64,000 nucleotides of DNA from Rutpela maculata (lineage: Eukaryota > Arthropoda > Insecta > Coleoptera > Cerambycidae). The notes beneath the pieces are model-generated. The model did no database searches. It saw nothing but the letters and a program-made list of their open reading frames with translations, and had not been told where the DNA came from. Below are positions 23,166 through 34,282 of this stretch, in pieces; position 1 is the stretch's first letter; every line of letters starts with the position of its first letter. The stretch spans positions 17,235,080 through 17,299,079 of the forward strand of contig OW386292.2 of assembly GCA_936432065.2 (NCBI GenBank). The letters are read 5' to 3'. A program made the translations under genes and the position numbers.

Positions 23166-24083
23166 AAAGTCTTCGTGGGTGTAATTCAAACGTGCTGGCA
23201 TTTTTTGACGTAAGATAATGACTGATTGTTTCTAATCATGGCTATTTTGATGAAATGATTACAACAATTCATGAATTTCTAATAAAATCGCAAATATTTC
23301 AAAAAGTTGAAAACTTTAACCCCACAATGCTATCAGAAAAAAGGGAATTCAATTTTACACAACTTGACGTAAAAAAATACAGGGTGCTCCATTTGACCTA
23401 AACAAGTTTTCGTGGTTTGAAGTTGACAAAATGTAACGCGAAAAACGGAACACTTGGTATGATATTATTGAATTTATTTCAGTTTTAGAACGTTGTTCTC
23501 CTTGTGTTCTTTTTATGTGCCAAGAAGCAAATGAGGATCTTTTACACGAAGAAAGTTACAACGGTTCTTGCAAACCGTTGCACCTGTCAAATTTTCTATA
23601 AAATGTCAAATATCTCTGAAACGGATGGATTTAGGCATAGGGTATCCTACATGTTTTTGACTCAGAATTTTACGCTCTTTTCGAAAACCCTGAAATATAT
23701 AGGGTGTTCCATTTAAAATAAGCAAGTTGGTATCGACTTCCGGTATAAGCGGAAGTGTCAGCTGCTTGTAATTATTTTAGTTGGATTGGCCACACTGACT
23801 TTAGTAACTCCCAAAATTTTCAAAAATTTCTGATGCGTACTTTTCTCTATATCGATCGATTCAGTTCCCGGTGAGACACCCTGTATACTTCCACTGGATG
23901 TGGAAGTGATTCCAAAATTAGATAATATTTGGAAGGTACTCTATTGTGAGAACTTCAACAGATTCAAAGCATATTGTCAAATTGCTCCGATTGAGAATAC
24001 CTTATTATTATTATCTCATGTTTTATAGGTCCATAGGACTATAAAAACTGTTTAAATGTTTTACTTCATATAAATATTGACTA

Positions 24084-24731
24084 TCTCTTAAGCTTACATG
24101 AGGAGACAAACAGGAAAATGCTGCTTCATGCTGTTGTTGTTACAGCTTGCGAAGCTACTCAAATACACATATATTCTGCCGAGATAGATATTACCATATT
24201 GATTTTAAGATTTCCACACCTTTACCATACCACCTCAGTTATATAGGTTCCCGGAAAAGCTGTCAGGTACCTGTCAATTAATCTCACTTATCTCGTCAAT
24301 AAATTAGGAAAACAAAAATCCTTCACTCTTAGACTTCATGCCAGCCAATTTTTCAAAGAAAGAAGTGCCTTGTTAGAAGATATTTTGTCAACTTCAGGAT
24401 GACGTACTGTTAGCACTTAAAAAGCTTGTGGACATTATTTTAGGAGTTGAAAAGTTTCTTTGTCAGTTATATACACCACAGACCATACTAGATAATATAG
24501 GTAATATTGGACCTTATTTAAAAAGAAGCAAGTTGCAGGAGAAAATCTGCTGCAATATTTGAGACACACTGTTAAGCCATGGAATATAGACAAACAGCTT
24601 CACTCTCTGCTTCCAGAGCCAATCAGTTACGGTTGGAAAATTATATGTTCGTTACTTTATGCTCCAGCTAGCCTTATTCATTATCCATCTCGAAATTTCT
24701 ATGTATTGAAAAAAAAATCAGCCACACTTTG
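24084..24731 (+). pseudogene. Fragment of an uncharacterised multicopy (HEEADTR-type) protein family
   Basis: Successive blocks, with at least two stops and one or more frame changes, are LHEETNRKMLLHAVVVTACE, IHIYSAEIDITILILRFP, LGKQKSFTLRLHA, VEKFLCQLYTPQT, LLQYLRHTVKPWNI and LPEPISYGWKI. They are collinear with a large unnamed family in invertebrate genomes whose intact members read HEEADTR.LLHA, then I.S.DTDV, FHA..GCD, KF.C.LY and (Y/W)GW. The acidic positions of the DTDV block are partly lost here. The cysteine-rich C-terminus is absent. Function is unknown to me; the multicopy, broken state suggests mobile origin. The last frame remains open for about 60 codons. Confidence 0.6.
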
Positions 24732-25258
24732 ATTTCCTCATATTTTTGATATTAATCATCGGCTAGTTTATGTACTTCAGTTTGTGGTTAGTGTTCCCAG
24801 AGAGTGGGGGAGGGGGTTAATTGAGTAAATTAGTCTTTCTGTGGTACTGTACCAATTTGCTGTTGTATTGGTATAGAAATGACAATTTCTTCCTATCTCC
24901 CAGCATTCTTTCTGACGACCATTTTATGTTTTCTACTGCTTGTAATGCAATTTGTGTAATTTTAGGACCTTCTATACCCCTTACGGTTATAAGATAACCT
25001 CCCTTACTAGAGTAATTATGATGGTGGGGCATTTCACCAATCAGACAGGATTTCCAGATGTCCATCAACTTGTTTCACATTCCAGTTGGATCAGAAAATA
25101 AAATAAAATTGACTATTTGCTTGTAACACTAGCAGCACACGGGATTACATTTGCTGCCGCACTGCTTCTCTGGCCAGCTTATCTGCTTTTTCATCACTTC
25201 CATTGTCCTGGTGTCCTCGCATTCACCCCAGTCGTTTTTTTTTCAATTCAATAAATTT
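24732..25258. other. Unassigned DNA
   Basis: No gene recognised. The minus-strand frame at 24817-25068 (83 codons) resembles nothing I know. Confidence 0.35.
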
Positions 25259-25564
25259 CAAAGGACCCCGCAGAATCCTTATGGGAAAAGGCTTTCGGTC
25301 TGGATTCTGGTGGTTCTTGATGTGTAGAACAAAAGTTCTCAAGGGCATTAAGTCCTAAAAACTCATAGTTTTGAGATATAGCCTTGTAAAATTGGATTTT
25401 ACGTGCATTCTGCAGTATATCTCTGGGCTATATCTCAAAACCATGAGTTTACTACTTAGTGCCCTTGAGAACTTTTGTTCTACAGATCTAGAACTACCAG
25501 AATCCAGAGTTTCAAAGAGTTTGACCGAAAGCCATTTTTCATAAGGATTCTGCGGGGTCCTTTG
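25259..25564. repeat. 306-bp imperfect palindrome (hairpin)
   Basis: CAAAGGACCCCGCAGAATCC at the left end is exactly inverted at the right end. Further in, GTAGAACAAAAGTTCTCAAG and TTTTGAGATATAGCC pair with their complements around a loop of about 40 bp near 25382-25421. The arms are roughly 90% complementary apart from a 15-20-bp insertion in the right arm. The two arms read as an inverted duplicate of one unit. The minus-strand frame at 25480-25695 overlaps it and is not supported. Confidence 0.75.
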
Positions 25565-26523
25565 CTCTCTTGATATTTTTCGCTCAAATCAATAGTTTTC
25601 GAGATACTCGCAGACAACTTTTTACCCCTTTCGTAATTTGGGGATGACGTCCCAAATATTTTTACTTGGCCTTTTAAGGTGTTGAATAGTACCAAATTTA
25701 TTATTCATTCCAGCAATAAAACCTTTCACCCGAGCAATTTCCTTTCTTTTAATTATTTTACTGGCCTATTATCAAAAAACATTTTAAACCAGAAAGAAAC
25801 TACGGACGGAGGTAAACGCTGCTAATTCGACATCCATCCGTTCCCCATCAAAAAAATAAAAATCGCCGAGCGCGTTTCAATATCCGAACAGTATAAATCA
25901 CTTTCGAGATTTCCCAATCTCTTTTATGTTACAGAATGCTTAAAAATAAATAACTGTCAATTATTATTTGATGTTTCATTATTTCCTCGGCCGGCCTCAT
26001 CCTTCACGCATCGCATGTTTGCTCAACATATATTTTTTATTGGGAGCTCCTCACGACTCGACTGCATGCCTCCTTGCGGGGATAAATCTCGCGAGTCGGC
26101 GTGGAAAAAGTGCAGTGAATAATTGCAAGGCACGGCGAACCTGCAGCACGATCCGGTGAGTCTTTTAAAAGGGTTAAATGATATTTTATGGGTCGTGCCC
26201 CTAAAGATAATTTATGTGGGGAATATGGAAGGATTTACATCGTGATGAGTTCGGGCATATAGTTGAGGAAAAAACTGAGGCACGTTCCCGGTCGCGATAC
26301 ACTTGAAACCTTCCTGAAATTAATTTTAAATAAAGCGACTCTAACGATGAAGCATAATGAGGCAGGCTTAGGGCCTTAGAGTACAAAGTCGGGCCCGTTT
26401 TTAGCTCGAGAGCGATAATAAGTCCATTCTGGACTTTGATTCCATGTTAAACCTGGAGCTCGCAAAAGCTAGAAAAGAGACAGGAAAAAGGTGAAGGGAA
26501 TGTTTACCGTGTTTGTATATGTA
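25565..26523. other. Unassigned DNA with a G+C-richer, possibly exonic patch
   Basis: At about 25970-26160 the composition becomes more G+C-rich and the patch ends in CCGGTGAGT, a good splice-donor match at 26154-26160. An acceptor-like TTTATGTTACAG lies near 25925-25936. Together they could bound a non-coding or 5' UTR exon of an unseen host gene. No frame across it resembles a known protein, so this is speculative. Confidence 0.25.
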
Positions 26524-27173
26524 CAGTGTGTCCCAGGATAGATGTAACAAGAGGTGTAATGGACCAAAAATTTTGGAATTTTGGAATGGTATTTGGGGAT
26601 TGAGTCCTGCTTGTTGTAAAACTAAAGTATACCAAAAATGACTTGATTTGGTTTTCTACAGGGTGTTTTATAAGCAAAGTTGTAAAAATCACCACTAATA
26701 AAGTACCTTTATTTTTCGAAATATGAAAAAATTCCACTAAGAAAAGTTATTTAGAATGCAATTTTATACCTCTATACCAAATTTCAGGAATATAAAATTA
26801 TTTTTTTGAAACTTCCCATTTTTTGCGAATTAAGAGTTGAATTCATATTTAAAGCTGTGTAAGAGCAAATGTTAATCATCTCAAAAAGTAAGCTATTGGT
26901 AAATAAAAAATTGAATATAAAAAATAATTTCTATGCAGTTTTAATTGAATGGTTTAAAATAAAATACTAATTTATTGAATTTTGATTAAATTTTGGACTT
27001 ATGATTTTTTTATTTTCTCCACATATTTTGATACCGCAGGTGGCTTTGAATTTGTAGGAGGCGAATGTTTTTGGTCATAAGTAGATACTAATTTGTTCCA
27101 TCCTTAAGTAAAATTTGATTCAAATCGGAAAGAAAATAAAGTTAGGTGTTACCATTCCAAGTGAAACACACTG
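26524..27173. mobile_element. TA-flanked mariner-like non-autonomous element, 650 bp
   Basis: The left end CAGTGTGTCCCAGG and the inverted right end (CAGTGTGTTTCACTTGG) form imperfect terminal repeats of about 25 bp that also share TAACA further in. TA occurs immediately outside both ends (26522-26523 and 27174-27175). An internal ACAGGGTGTTTTATAAGC near 26659 resembles another mariner-type end, so an older element may be buried inside. No transposase motif is readable; the minus-strand frame at 26504-26737 crosses the element edge and is spurious. Confidence 0.68.
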
Positions 27174-29109
27174 TATATTTCAGTAAAGCAAGTGGTCCTA
27201 TCGGTTAGTCGATGTTCAAACGCGCATCCGCCAACGTCATAGAAGCCTCAGATAAATTAATAACCTCTTAAGAGGCGATATAAAAATGTCCATTCAACAC
27301 TTAACTCGGTTTTCTAAGTGTGACACATTGTAGCAGTGCAAATAACTTTATAATGAAATTTCCCTCCTTTAAAAGTTTTATGAAATTTTTACAGCGTAAG
27401 TAATTTAAACTTAATGTAAAAAAGCGTATACATATATAACAGCTTTTATTGGTGTCACCACAAAATCAAATCTTGATAAGGAGAAATATGAACATTTACA
27501 ACAAGTTATAAAAAAAAAACGTTAAAGCAACATTACATTGTACGATTTACGATCCCATAAAACATCTGATAGGTAAATTTTAAGGCCTGGCTAACTGCAT
27601 TTGAATATAAATTTTTATTATGAACGTAAAACAAACGGGTACCCTGAAGGGAGACTCTTAATTTTACACGAAAAATGTCCACTTGGTCGTGGAGCAGCTG
27701 AAGCAGTTGTCCAAATCGATAATATAAATCAAACATCTAATGTTACCACAACGTTCGAAATCAACAAATGTTGGCTAATGCGTTTTTAAATTTTCCAAAA
27801 TTCGCTACTCAGTTTGACCAATGCATTACAAAAAGATGACATTTTTTACTTAAAATAATTTGATGTTTACAATAATATTGAAAAATTAATGATCTTTGCG
27901 AAATTTTAGCTTAAAACTGCACTTGTATATTTGTACAACCATTAACAACTCTTTTGAATCTTGTAGTTGAAGTCGTTGAAGGTATTTACCTCCAAAAACT
28001 TGCAAAATAAATAATTTATTTTTTAATGAGTTCGTGAAAGTGTATAGAAAAGTTTACATTTCACTCGGATGCAGAACATAAAAAAAAGTGAAAAAAAATG
28101 TTTTTCGTCCATTTTTTCAAAATTCTGAAATTAAGTCAAGGTAAGAAAGAATCAAAAAACAGATGGATAGATCACGTGTTTATGAACAAAAAAGACTTTA
28201 TTCAATATTTATAGTACAACTGATGTGCCTAGTCGGAGCCCGTCCCGGAGCCAATCAGGCAGCCACGACGTGTAGCGTCGTGGTAGGCGTGTGATTGGGC
28301 GAGGTGGGTCAGAGTTGGCTTGGCGGCAATGGTTTATTAACCAGAGCTCCTATCCGCCGTAGGTGGATTTAAAAACTGGGTTGAAATTAAAGTGTGCTCA
28401 CGTGAGCCTAAAATTAATTAATGGAGTTATTAAAATGATGTAGTTTAAAAAGTTTGTATTTACGAGATGTTTTGGTCTAAAGGGGATTTTAAACCCATGG
28501 TGTTTCATTGTGTATATTAGAAATAAGCAGTATGTCAAATTCTTTTACCACTAATCTATTATCTAATGGTGTCCGGTATTCCTCGAGGGTCTAATTTGGG
28601 GCTTCTTTTGTTAACATCTTTGTTAGCGACATTTTATTTACTTATTTATGTAAAATTTATTCAACTGATTAATATACCTTTACAAAATGAGTACATACTC
28701 TGAGTAAAGAGATCAAGAGATCAAAATAAAAATTTTTGTCTTTAACACTTTTTCTACAGTCAATAGTTCGGAGTAAAAATATTATTGTAAAGTCTAGAAT
28801 CTAGTTATTTTATTTATTATCTCTTGCCAAATTAAGGTCGGATAAAAATGTTTCAGACAAGCATTGCTGTTTTTTTTTACACAATAAGATAAGGTATTCA
28901 GTTGAAAAATAAAAGTTGACCTTGGAATGACCTTGACTAGTCCTCTCAAAAAAGGGTTCATAATCGGAAAGTAAAGCTTTAAAAAATATCAACAAAATAA
29001 AGCTTTTTTTTGTACATTTGTAAGATCACTAATAAAATATGCCTCAAATATGTAGTGGTGCCCCATACACTCATGAACTAAATTATAGCATCATGCAACA
29101 TTTTTCATT
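27174..29109. other. Unassigned DNA with a G+C-richer patch and a perfect hairpin
   Basis: At about 28210-28400 the sequence is G+C-richer and contains CCACGACG-TGTAG-CGTCGTGG (28262-28282), a perfect 8-bp stem. Just to the left, on the minus strand, CTATAAATA is followed closely by AATAAAGTC and a T run (about 28170-28215). A TATA-like box next to a polyadenylation signal is a layout seen in LTRs, but I could not find a second LTR or coding region. The remaining frames (27533-27789, 28810-28995) are unrecognised. Confidence 0.3.
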
Positions 29110-30055
29110 ATTTTGAAGTTGATTTTTTTCCCTAAACCGTTTATTCAATTTTAATGAATCTTGTTTTATAGGTTAACTCTTCTGGAATGTAAATCTATTT
29201 TGATTTTAAATAAAAATTACTTTAGTAACAACAATTATTTTTAAATCAAAACGCCTTTTAGAAATCGCCAGCAGAAAAAATAAAATCCATCTTAGACCTT
29301 ATTATTGTAGCCTCATTTTCGTTTTTGGTACTCTGTCTCATCTTTGCTGTTAGTGGAGATAATACCGAATGCAAACAAAAATTTTTGTTTCTTGGGTGCC
29401 ATTTTTTTGCTACTCAACCTATTCGTAAACTTGAAGTCCTTTATTATTTCAAAAAAGCAGATAAGAAAGAAACCAAAATGATGGGCACCTTTAAAAAAAA
29501 ATTTTTTTTTCATCCTCGTTCTTTCCTCTTTTTCTTGAGACTCGGTTGGGCTAAATTACTCAGTTGGTTCCAAGATATGACCAATTAAATGCTACTAAAC
29601 GCTATTTACAGGCAAACCTTGGAAATTATTGAGTATGTAGCTATGCAAAATAAGAAATAAACCCTAAAGACATTAGTTTGTTATATATGTGTGTGTATAT
29701 TTGGGATCGGTTAGAGAGCAAAAAATGGCAATCAAAGAAACAATTTTGATTTTTTTTTCACTCGGTATATTTCCCTTAATAGCGAAAATAAAAAAGTACC
29801 AAAAACGAAAGTGTTAAGAAACGATGAGGTTTAGAATTGGGTTCTAAACAGAATTTTAATTTTGCTGCTGCTGATTTCCACAGGCAGTTTTGAATTTTTG
29901 AAAAAAAAAACAGCTTAATTGTTACGTTGTTTAAAGAAAACATATTTTTTTCAATTCATATCAGCACGACTTTCTATTCCAGAAGAGTTAACCTGAAGAC
30001 CAAAAAAAAATCACTAAAAACGCACAGGTTTAGAATAAAGTCAATTTCAAAATCT
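29110..30055. repeat. Diverged long inverted-repeat element, about 0.95 kb
   Basis: Left-arm blocks recur inverted on the right: TTTTGAAGTTGATTTTT with CCTAAACC, AGGTTAACTCTTCTGGAAT (29171-29189, inverted at about 29976-29996), GCCAGCAGAAAAAATAAAAT, and CATTTTCGTTTTTGGTAC. The arms are about 230-280 bp. The centre (about 29345-29770) contains long T and A runs and overlapping open frames on both strands (29313-29588) that look fortuitous. Terminal motif and target duplication are not clear, so the class is unknown. Confidence 0.65.
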
Positions 30056-30063
30056 TGGTAGGT

Positions 30064-31487
30064 ACGGATTTCGTTCATTTTGGCAGTAAATGCATCAAAG
30101 AAAAGTTTCTATAGTATGCGGCGGTTTGCTAATTTATAGGGGGTGGATGCCACCCCTTCTCAGGGGGTGGCAACTAAGAAAAAAATAAAAACATTGAAGC
30201 TGAAAGAAAAGCAAATTTTAAGAACAACTGCAACTTTTCATAAAAATTAATAGTCTTCAAGTTATAACGACTTGAAAATTAGGATTCTGGCTTAAAAAAA
30301 AGGTATTTCAAAACAATATTCGTCAAATAACTCGGAAAAGTATTACATTGAGCGAAAACTTGCTAGAGACAAATAAGAAAGCTACTAAATTGAGGCATAA
30401 ATGTCGTTTTCTTCTAATTTCTGTAGAGTTAATGGTTTCGGAGATCTGGAAATATAAAGGTAGCGTCCGAACGTCTATAAGACGAAGTATTCAGTTTAAA
30501 TGTCAAATATCTCAGAAACTGTGGCACTTAGTCAAAAGCGGTAAGAACCAAAATGAAAAACTATTGATTAGGCTTTCAAATGATTTTTTTTTCTATTTCT
30601 ATAGCATAGAAAACAAAAAAGTTTTGACAGAAACAATGTACTTTTTCACATATATTTAATAAAAACGTCGCCATTTCGTTAATGTAAGTAGTCAGCAATT
30701 AAAAAAATATATTCCCATATACTGTTTTTCGTTAATATGACCTAGACGCTCATATTTTTTCATCCGCTTATAGCGCTTGCTTTAGAAAAAAATTGCATTA
30801 TAGACTGTAAAGGAATTTTAGAAAAAAACGTAACATTTTTGTTTCTCTGCAAATATCTCGATAAATATTAGTTTTAGAAAAAATATACTGGACATTAAAA
30901 ATAAAGAGTATAAACTGAGAAAGAATTTCTTTCTTTTGTATATTTGTGTAGAGTTGATAGTTTCGGAGCTATTTAATTTTATAGATGGCATCCGACCGTT
31001 TTTAGGATGAAGTATTTAGTTTAAAATGTCGAATATCTTAAAACCTGTGACACTTCCATAAAAAGTTCGAAGAAAATTAAAGATAATTAATCAATCTTTA
31101 AAATAATTTTTTGTTTGCTTCTATATCACAAAAAATAAAGAAGTTATGGCCGATTCAATGTGTTTTCACATTATTTTTTAACAAAATGTCGCCATATTAG
31201 AGCCGCCATTTTGAATTTTTTATTTTTTACTTCAGATTAGGAATCAACGATCCCAAAAACATAACTATCATACGCTTCGAAAATAAATTAGTAACACTTT
31301 TTCAAATATTCAATATTAAAATTTAGGGGTGGTTTTCACCCCTTGAGGGTAAGAGCAAGTGTCTGGACCATATAGAAACTGAAGATGATACCTTTTACTA
31401 CAATAAATAACCCATAAAGAAAAATTACCATTACATATGAAATTATTCCGAAATTTTACACATTTTTTACCTCTAGGTACTGTACTA
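30064..31487. mobile_element. Large foldback-like element, copy at 30-31.5 kb
   Basis: Collinear with 16155-17766: ACGGATTTCGTTCATTTTGGCAG-type left block, a GGGGTGGCAxC hairpin, GTTATAACGACTTGAAAAT, ATATCTCAGAAACTGTGGC near 30508 and its diverged repeat near 31034 (spacing about 526 bp), and a right end of TACCTCTAGGTACTGTACTA. The left terminal 20 bp are lost. Sequence divergence from the other copies is marked. The open frames inside (30348-30659, 31316-31591) contain the repeat motifs and are not genes. Confidence 0.72.
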
Positions 31488-32689
31488 ATAGATGAGGCGA
31501 TAATTTTGTCCTTGAGTGTATAACATCCACAATCAAAATTCAGAGAAACTGAAGAGAAATATCTAAAATAAAATGTGAAAGTGTCGTCCATTTGTGTACG
31601 TTACAATGCATCTTTCAATTCCTTCCTCATTTGAACAATTTGACGGAAGTTCATGTCCGACCGCGAGATGTCAAATTATAGATACGACAACACGAGCACG
31701 AGACACCTATTATTATTTTGTTCAGCCGGCACACATGGCAGCGACGTTAGTCCTGACGTAGAATATTAATCGATATCACAAGAAGTAGGCTATCGAAATT
31801 GCTCCCCATATTTTTAAGTGGCAGGTATAAAACAATGACGTATTTGTTTTAACGGGAAAGTAGGTCGGATCAGGGGGAGCGACAAGTACCATCGAGTAAA
31901 AGGGTAATGAACCAGATCCTTGAGAGTTGAAATCGCGGAGAGGTCCTTTAAAAATGTACGCCGTTTTGTCAGGAATTACACCGCAGTTTTAATTTAGGAA
32001 CTTTCAACCCACTTCTTATGATATAGAATAACTTTCCTTAGTCTACTTTACATCGTCATTTTATTCATGTTTTAGTTAAGCTTGTTAACTTTGCTGGGGA
32101 TTATTTTTAAAAGGGCACAATAGGGTGTGTTCTATATATACAGATTCACCTCAAAAGTTGCAATAAAATAAAAATATGGACGCATCGGTGGTCAGGTCAG
32201 GTGGTATTTAAAAAAAACTGCCACTGTTACTATATTTACTTTCCTTTCTATCACGTAGGCGTTGATAGTTAAGCATAATTTATCATAGACGAACAAAACA
32301 CATTTCTTTTAAGACAACTACTTTACCGACTATTTACTTTCTTATAATTATTGTACACTCATCGTGGCAAATAGCCGGTGTTTGCAACCATTAATAGTTT
32401 AATGGCACAACAGAAAAACGTCGACTTTGACTTAAGAACATCATGCCTCTGTGCTGTAAATTGTAAATGGTTTTACTTTACGCGAATAATCCTGGGAAAT
32501 ACTTGAATACTGTCTATTTAGAGCACCTAGTATTTTTACATTCTGGTGCAAAACACCATTTATTTTGTGAACCATACATACCTCTAATTTATTATAATTA
32601 ACAACAACGACAGTTAACAATTTATACACAGAACAGAAAAACGGCAAATAAACAAAAGCTGCTTTTTTATATGAATTCTGACATCACGT
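31488..32689. other. Unassigned DNA
   Basis: No coding or repeat feature recognised. Confidence 0.4.
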
Positions 32690-33096
32690 CACGGCTTCTC
32701 ATCTATTGATTTAGCAACATCGTTAGTTCCACAGAGTTCCGTTCTCGGGCCACTGTTATTTATTCTATTTATCAACGATTTTTGTAGGGATATTCAAAGC
32801 AATGCTCTTTTATGTGCTGACAAATTGACGATCTTAAATTGTTAGCATCTATTGACTCTGATGAAGATGGAGTCATTTACAAGATCTCAAAATGTAATAC
32901 CATGACTTTTACCAAGAAAAATAACCCGATACACTTTGCGTGTAAAATAGACAATGAAACTGTTATTAGATGCAACCAATTTAAAGATCTCGAAGTCATA
33001 TTTGATCCAAAATTAACCTTTGTTGCCCATATAAATAACATTACCTACTGCCAATGTCTACAAAAATCTAGGCTTTATTATGAGTTCGTATTTTAG
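32690..33096 (+). pseudogene. Non-LTR RT fragment, palm and thumb region
   Basis: The first part reads SLVPQSSVLGPLLFILFIND (normally GVPQGSVLGPLLF.I.IND) followed by ALLCADKLTI, where YADD has become CADK, so the catalytic pair is destroyed. After a frame change, an open stretch to 33096 includes KCNTMTFTKKNNPI and FKDLEVIFDPKLTFVAHI, the block that follows the catalytic region in many LINEs (FKDLGVxFDxxLxFxxHI). The frame ends soon afterwards. Similar blocks are absent downstream, so the copy is truncated at both ends. Confidence 0.8.
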
Positions 33097-33316
33097 AGAC
33101 ATTTAACACTTTCTATTCTGTTGCATACATGCACAACTAAAACTTAGATAAGAGAAAACAATAGAAGAAAAATAAGTTATCCATACGCAGAGTACACACA
33201 TCATTAGTTATCTGGTGAAGCAAAGTAACGGAAAATTCAGATACGTGTGCTGCTATTTTACAGTACTGGTGATTGAATTTTCGTTGTTGTAATTTTCTGA
33301 TGTAAAATAAGTTCGC

Positions 33317-33956
33317 CAGGCACGGAACTACGGTGGGGCCAGGATGGGCCATGGCCCAACCTTGTGCCCATCCTGACTCCTAAAATAATAAAAATTTTAT
33401 TTTATTTGCACAAACTGAGTCAATTTTCTAAAGTACTTAAGCAGAGAAGATTGTGTAAAGTTGTTTCCTATCCTATCCCCCGGCCGTATAATCGTATGTT
33501 ACAGACTGAAATAGGCGTTCAGGCCACCGAAGTATGACTTGTATGTTACCGATGTATCCTTACTTTACATCGGTAACATAAAATTTTTGCGCAAATATAT
33601 AATTTTTTTTTTTTTTTTTTTTCGAGAAATTTCGGAATATTTTTGGCGTTTTGCAATATATTCAAAAATGATCCTTGCCCTCCTAGAAATGCCCACATTA
33701 ACTATCGCCAAACGACCTTGCAAGGAATATTTTGTATGTCAATTTTTATTAGGTCATGATCGTTTGGCGATAGTTATTGTTTGGGCATTTCTAGGAGGGC
33801 AAGGATAATTTCAGTCATACTTCGGTGGCCCGAACGCCTGTTTCTGTCTGTAACATACGATTATGCCCCCGGCCCACTTGAAAAAGTGTATGTCCTCCTC
33901 TCAGGGCCCGTTTCGGGCTGGGCCCACCCAGTTTTGTACTTCTAGTTCCTTGCCTG
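33317..33956. mobile_element. hAT-like non-autonomous element packed with hairpins, 640 bp
   Basis: Terminal inverted repeats are CAGGCACGGAACTAC (left) and the inverse of CTAGTTCCTTGCCTG (right), agreeing at 13 of 15 positions. The flanking 8-mers are AAGTTCGC (33309-33316) and AAGTTTGC (33957-33964), an 8-bp target duplication with one change. Inside are a 60-bp inverted pair (33477-33538 with 33813-33871), a 15-bp stem (TATGTTACCGATGTA, 33541-33580), and a 45-bp stem (33670-33717 with 33758-33807). A G+C-rich hairpin lies near the left end. A 20-nt T run sits between stems. No transposase is present; the 89-codon frame at 33539-33808 is spurious. Confidence 0.82.
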
Positions 33957-34282
33957 AAGTTTGCCCAGAGAAAACTACACAGAGCATTAATATTTCAAAG
34001 TAAAATTACAGTTTTACTGTAAATGTACAGCGACATGTTAAATTTACACCCGAGGTTATACCTGAATATTACTTACACCGATATTAATCAGAAAAAAAAT
34101 GTATTTTTACAGTCATACTTAATTTACTTAGTAAAGTGCTCAATTACTCGGTATTTTTACTAGTACTTTTATCGGAGTATATACCATATTACAATTCTAT
34201 TTCTAACAGCGGGAAGTTTTGTTTATATATTTTCGAGTGAAGTTGTCAAAAGTAATATAATTGTCTAAGCTCCTAATGGCAC
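33957..34282. other. Unassigned A+T-rich DNA
   Basis: Nothing recognised between two mobile elements. Confidence 0.4.

Larger units (their letters stand above)
22001..23883. mobile_element. Palindromic mariner-type derivative with TA target duplication
   Basis: The element begins CAGGGTGCCTCACCGG and ends with the inverted equivalent (CCGGTGAGACACCCTG). It is flanked by TA at 21999-22000 and 23884-23885. The uninterrupted site, seen in the sister copy near 50267, reads TTACTATACTTCC, so the TA duplication is exact. Arms of about 720-735 bp are near-identical inverted repeats; the first 54 bp differ at only two positions. Both arms contain the start of a transposase reading frame. The loop holds an N-terminal continuation on the plus strand and a C-terminal piece on the minus strand. 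This is a dead, rearranged Tc1/mariner-superfamily element. Confidence 0.88.
21344..23907 (+). mobile_element. Helentron-like element split by a mariner insertion
   Basis: The 5' end is AAACCGCTGCCCAAGGAATC, followed by ACTTCCACATCC. The 3' end is a perfect hairpin, ACTTCCAC-loop-GTGGAAGT (23887-23907), whose arm is the inverse of the 5' sub-terminal motif. The body contains the GTCY-type microsatellite (GACAGACAGACAG near 21900) and the block GTACCAAATTTCAAGTCAAT. Short inverted sub-terminal repeats, a 3' hairpin and a GTCY microsatellite are the hallmarks of DINE-1/HINE elements, non-autonomous Helentrons. The element itself is about 0.68 kb; the remainder is the nested insertion at 22001-23883. 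Confidence 0.72.

Noticed and set aside
22168..23716. Two near-identical 70-residue proteins on opposite strands (MFFLxAKKQMRIFYTK-)
   Set aside because: They are translations of the two inverted arms of one mariner derivative, upstream of the real transposase start.
28170..28400. Solo LTR
   Set aside because: A TATA-like and a polyadenylation-like signal are adjacent, but no TG...CA ends, target duplication or second LTR was found.
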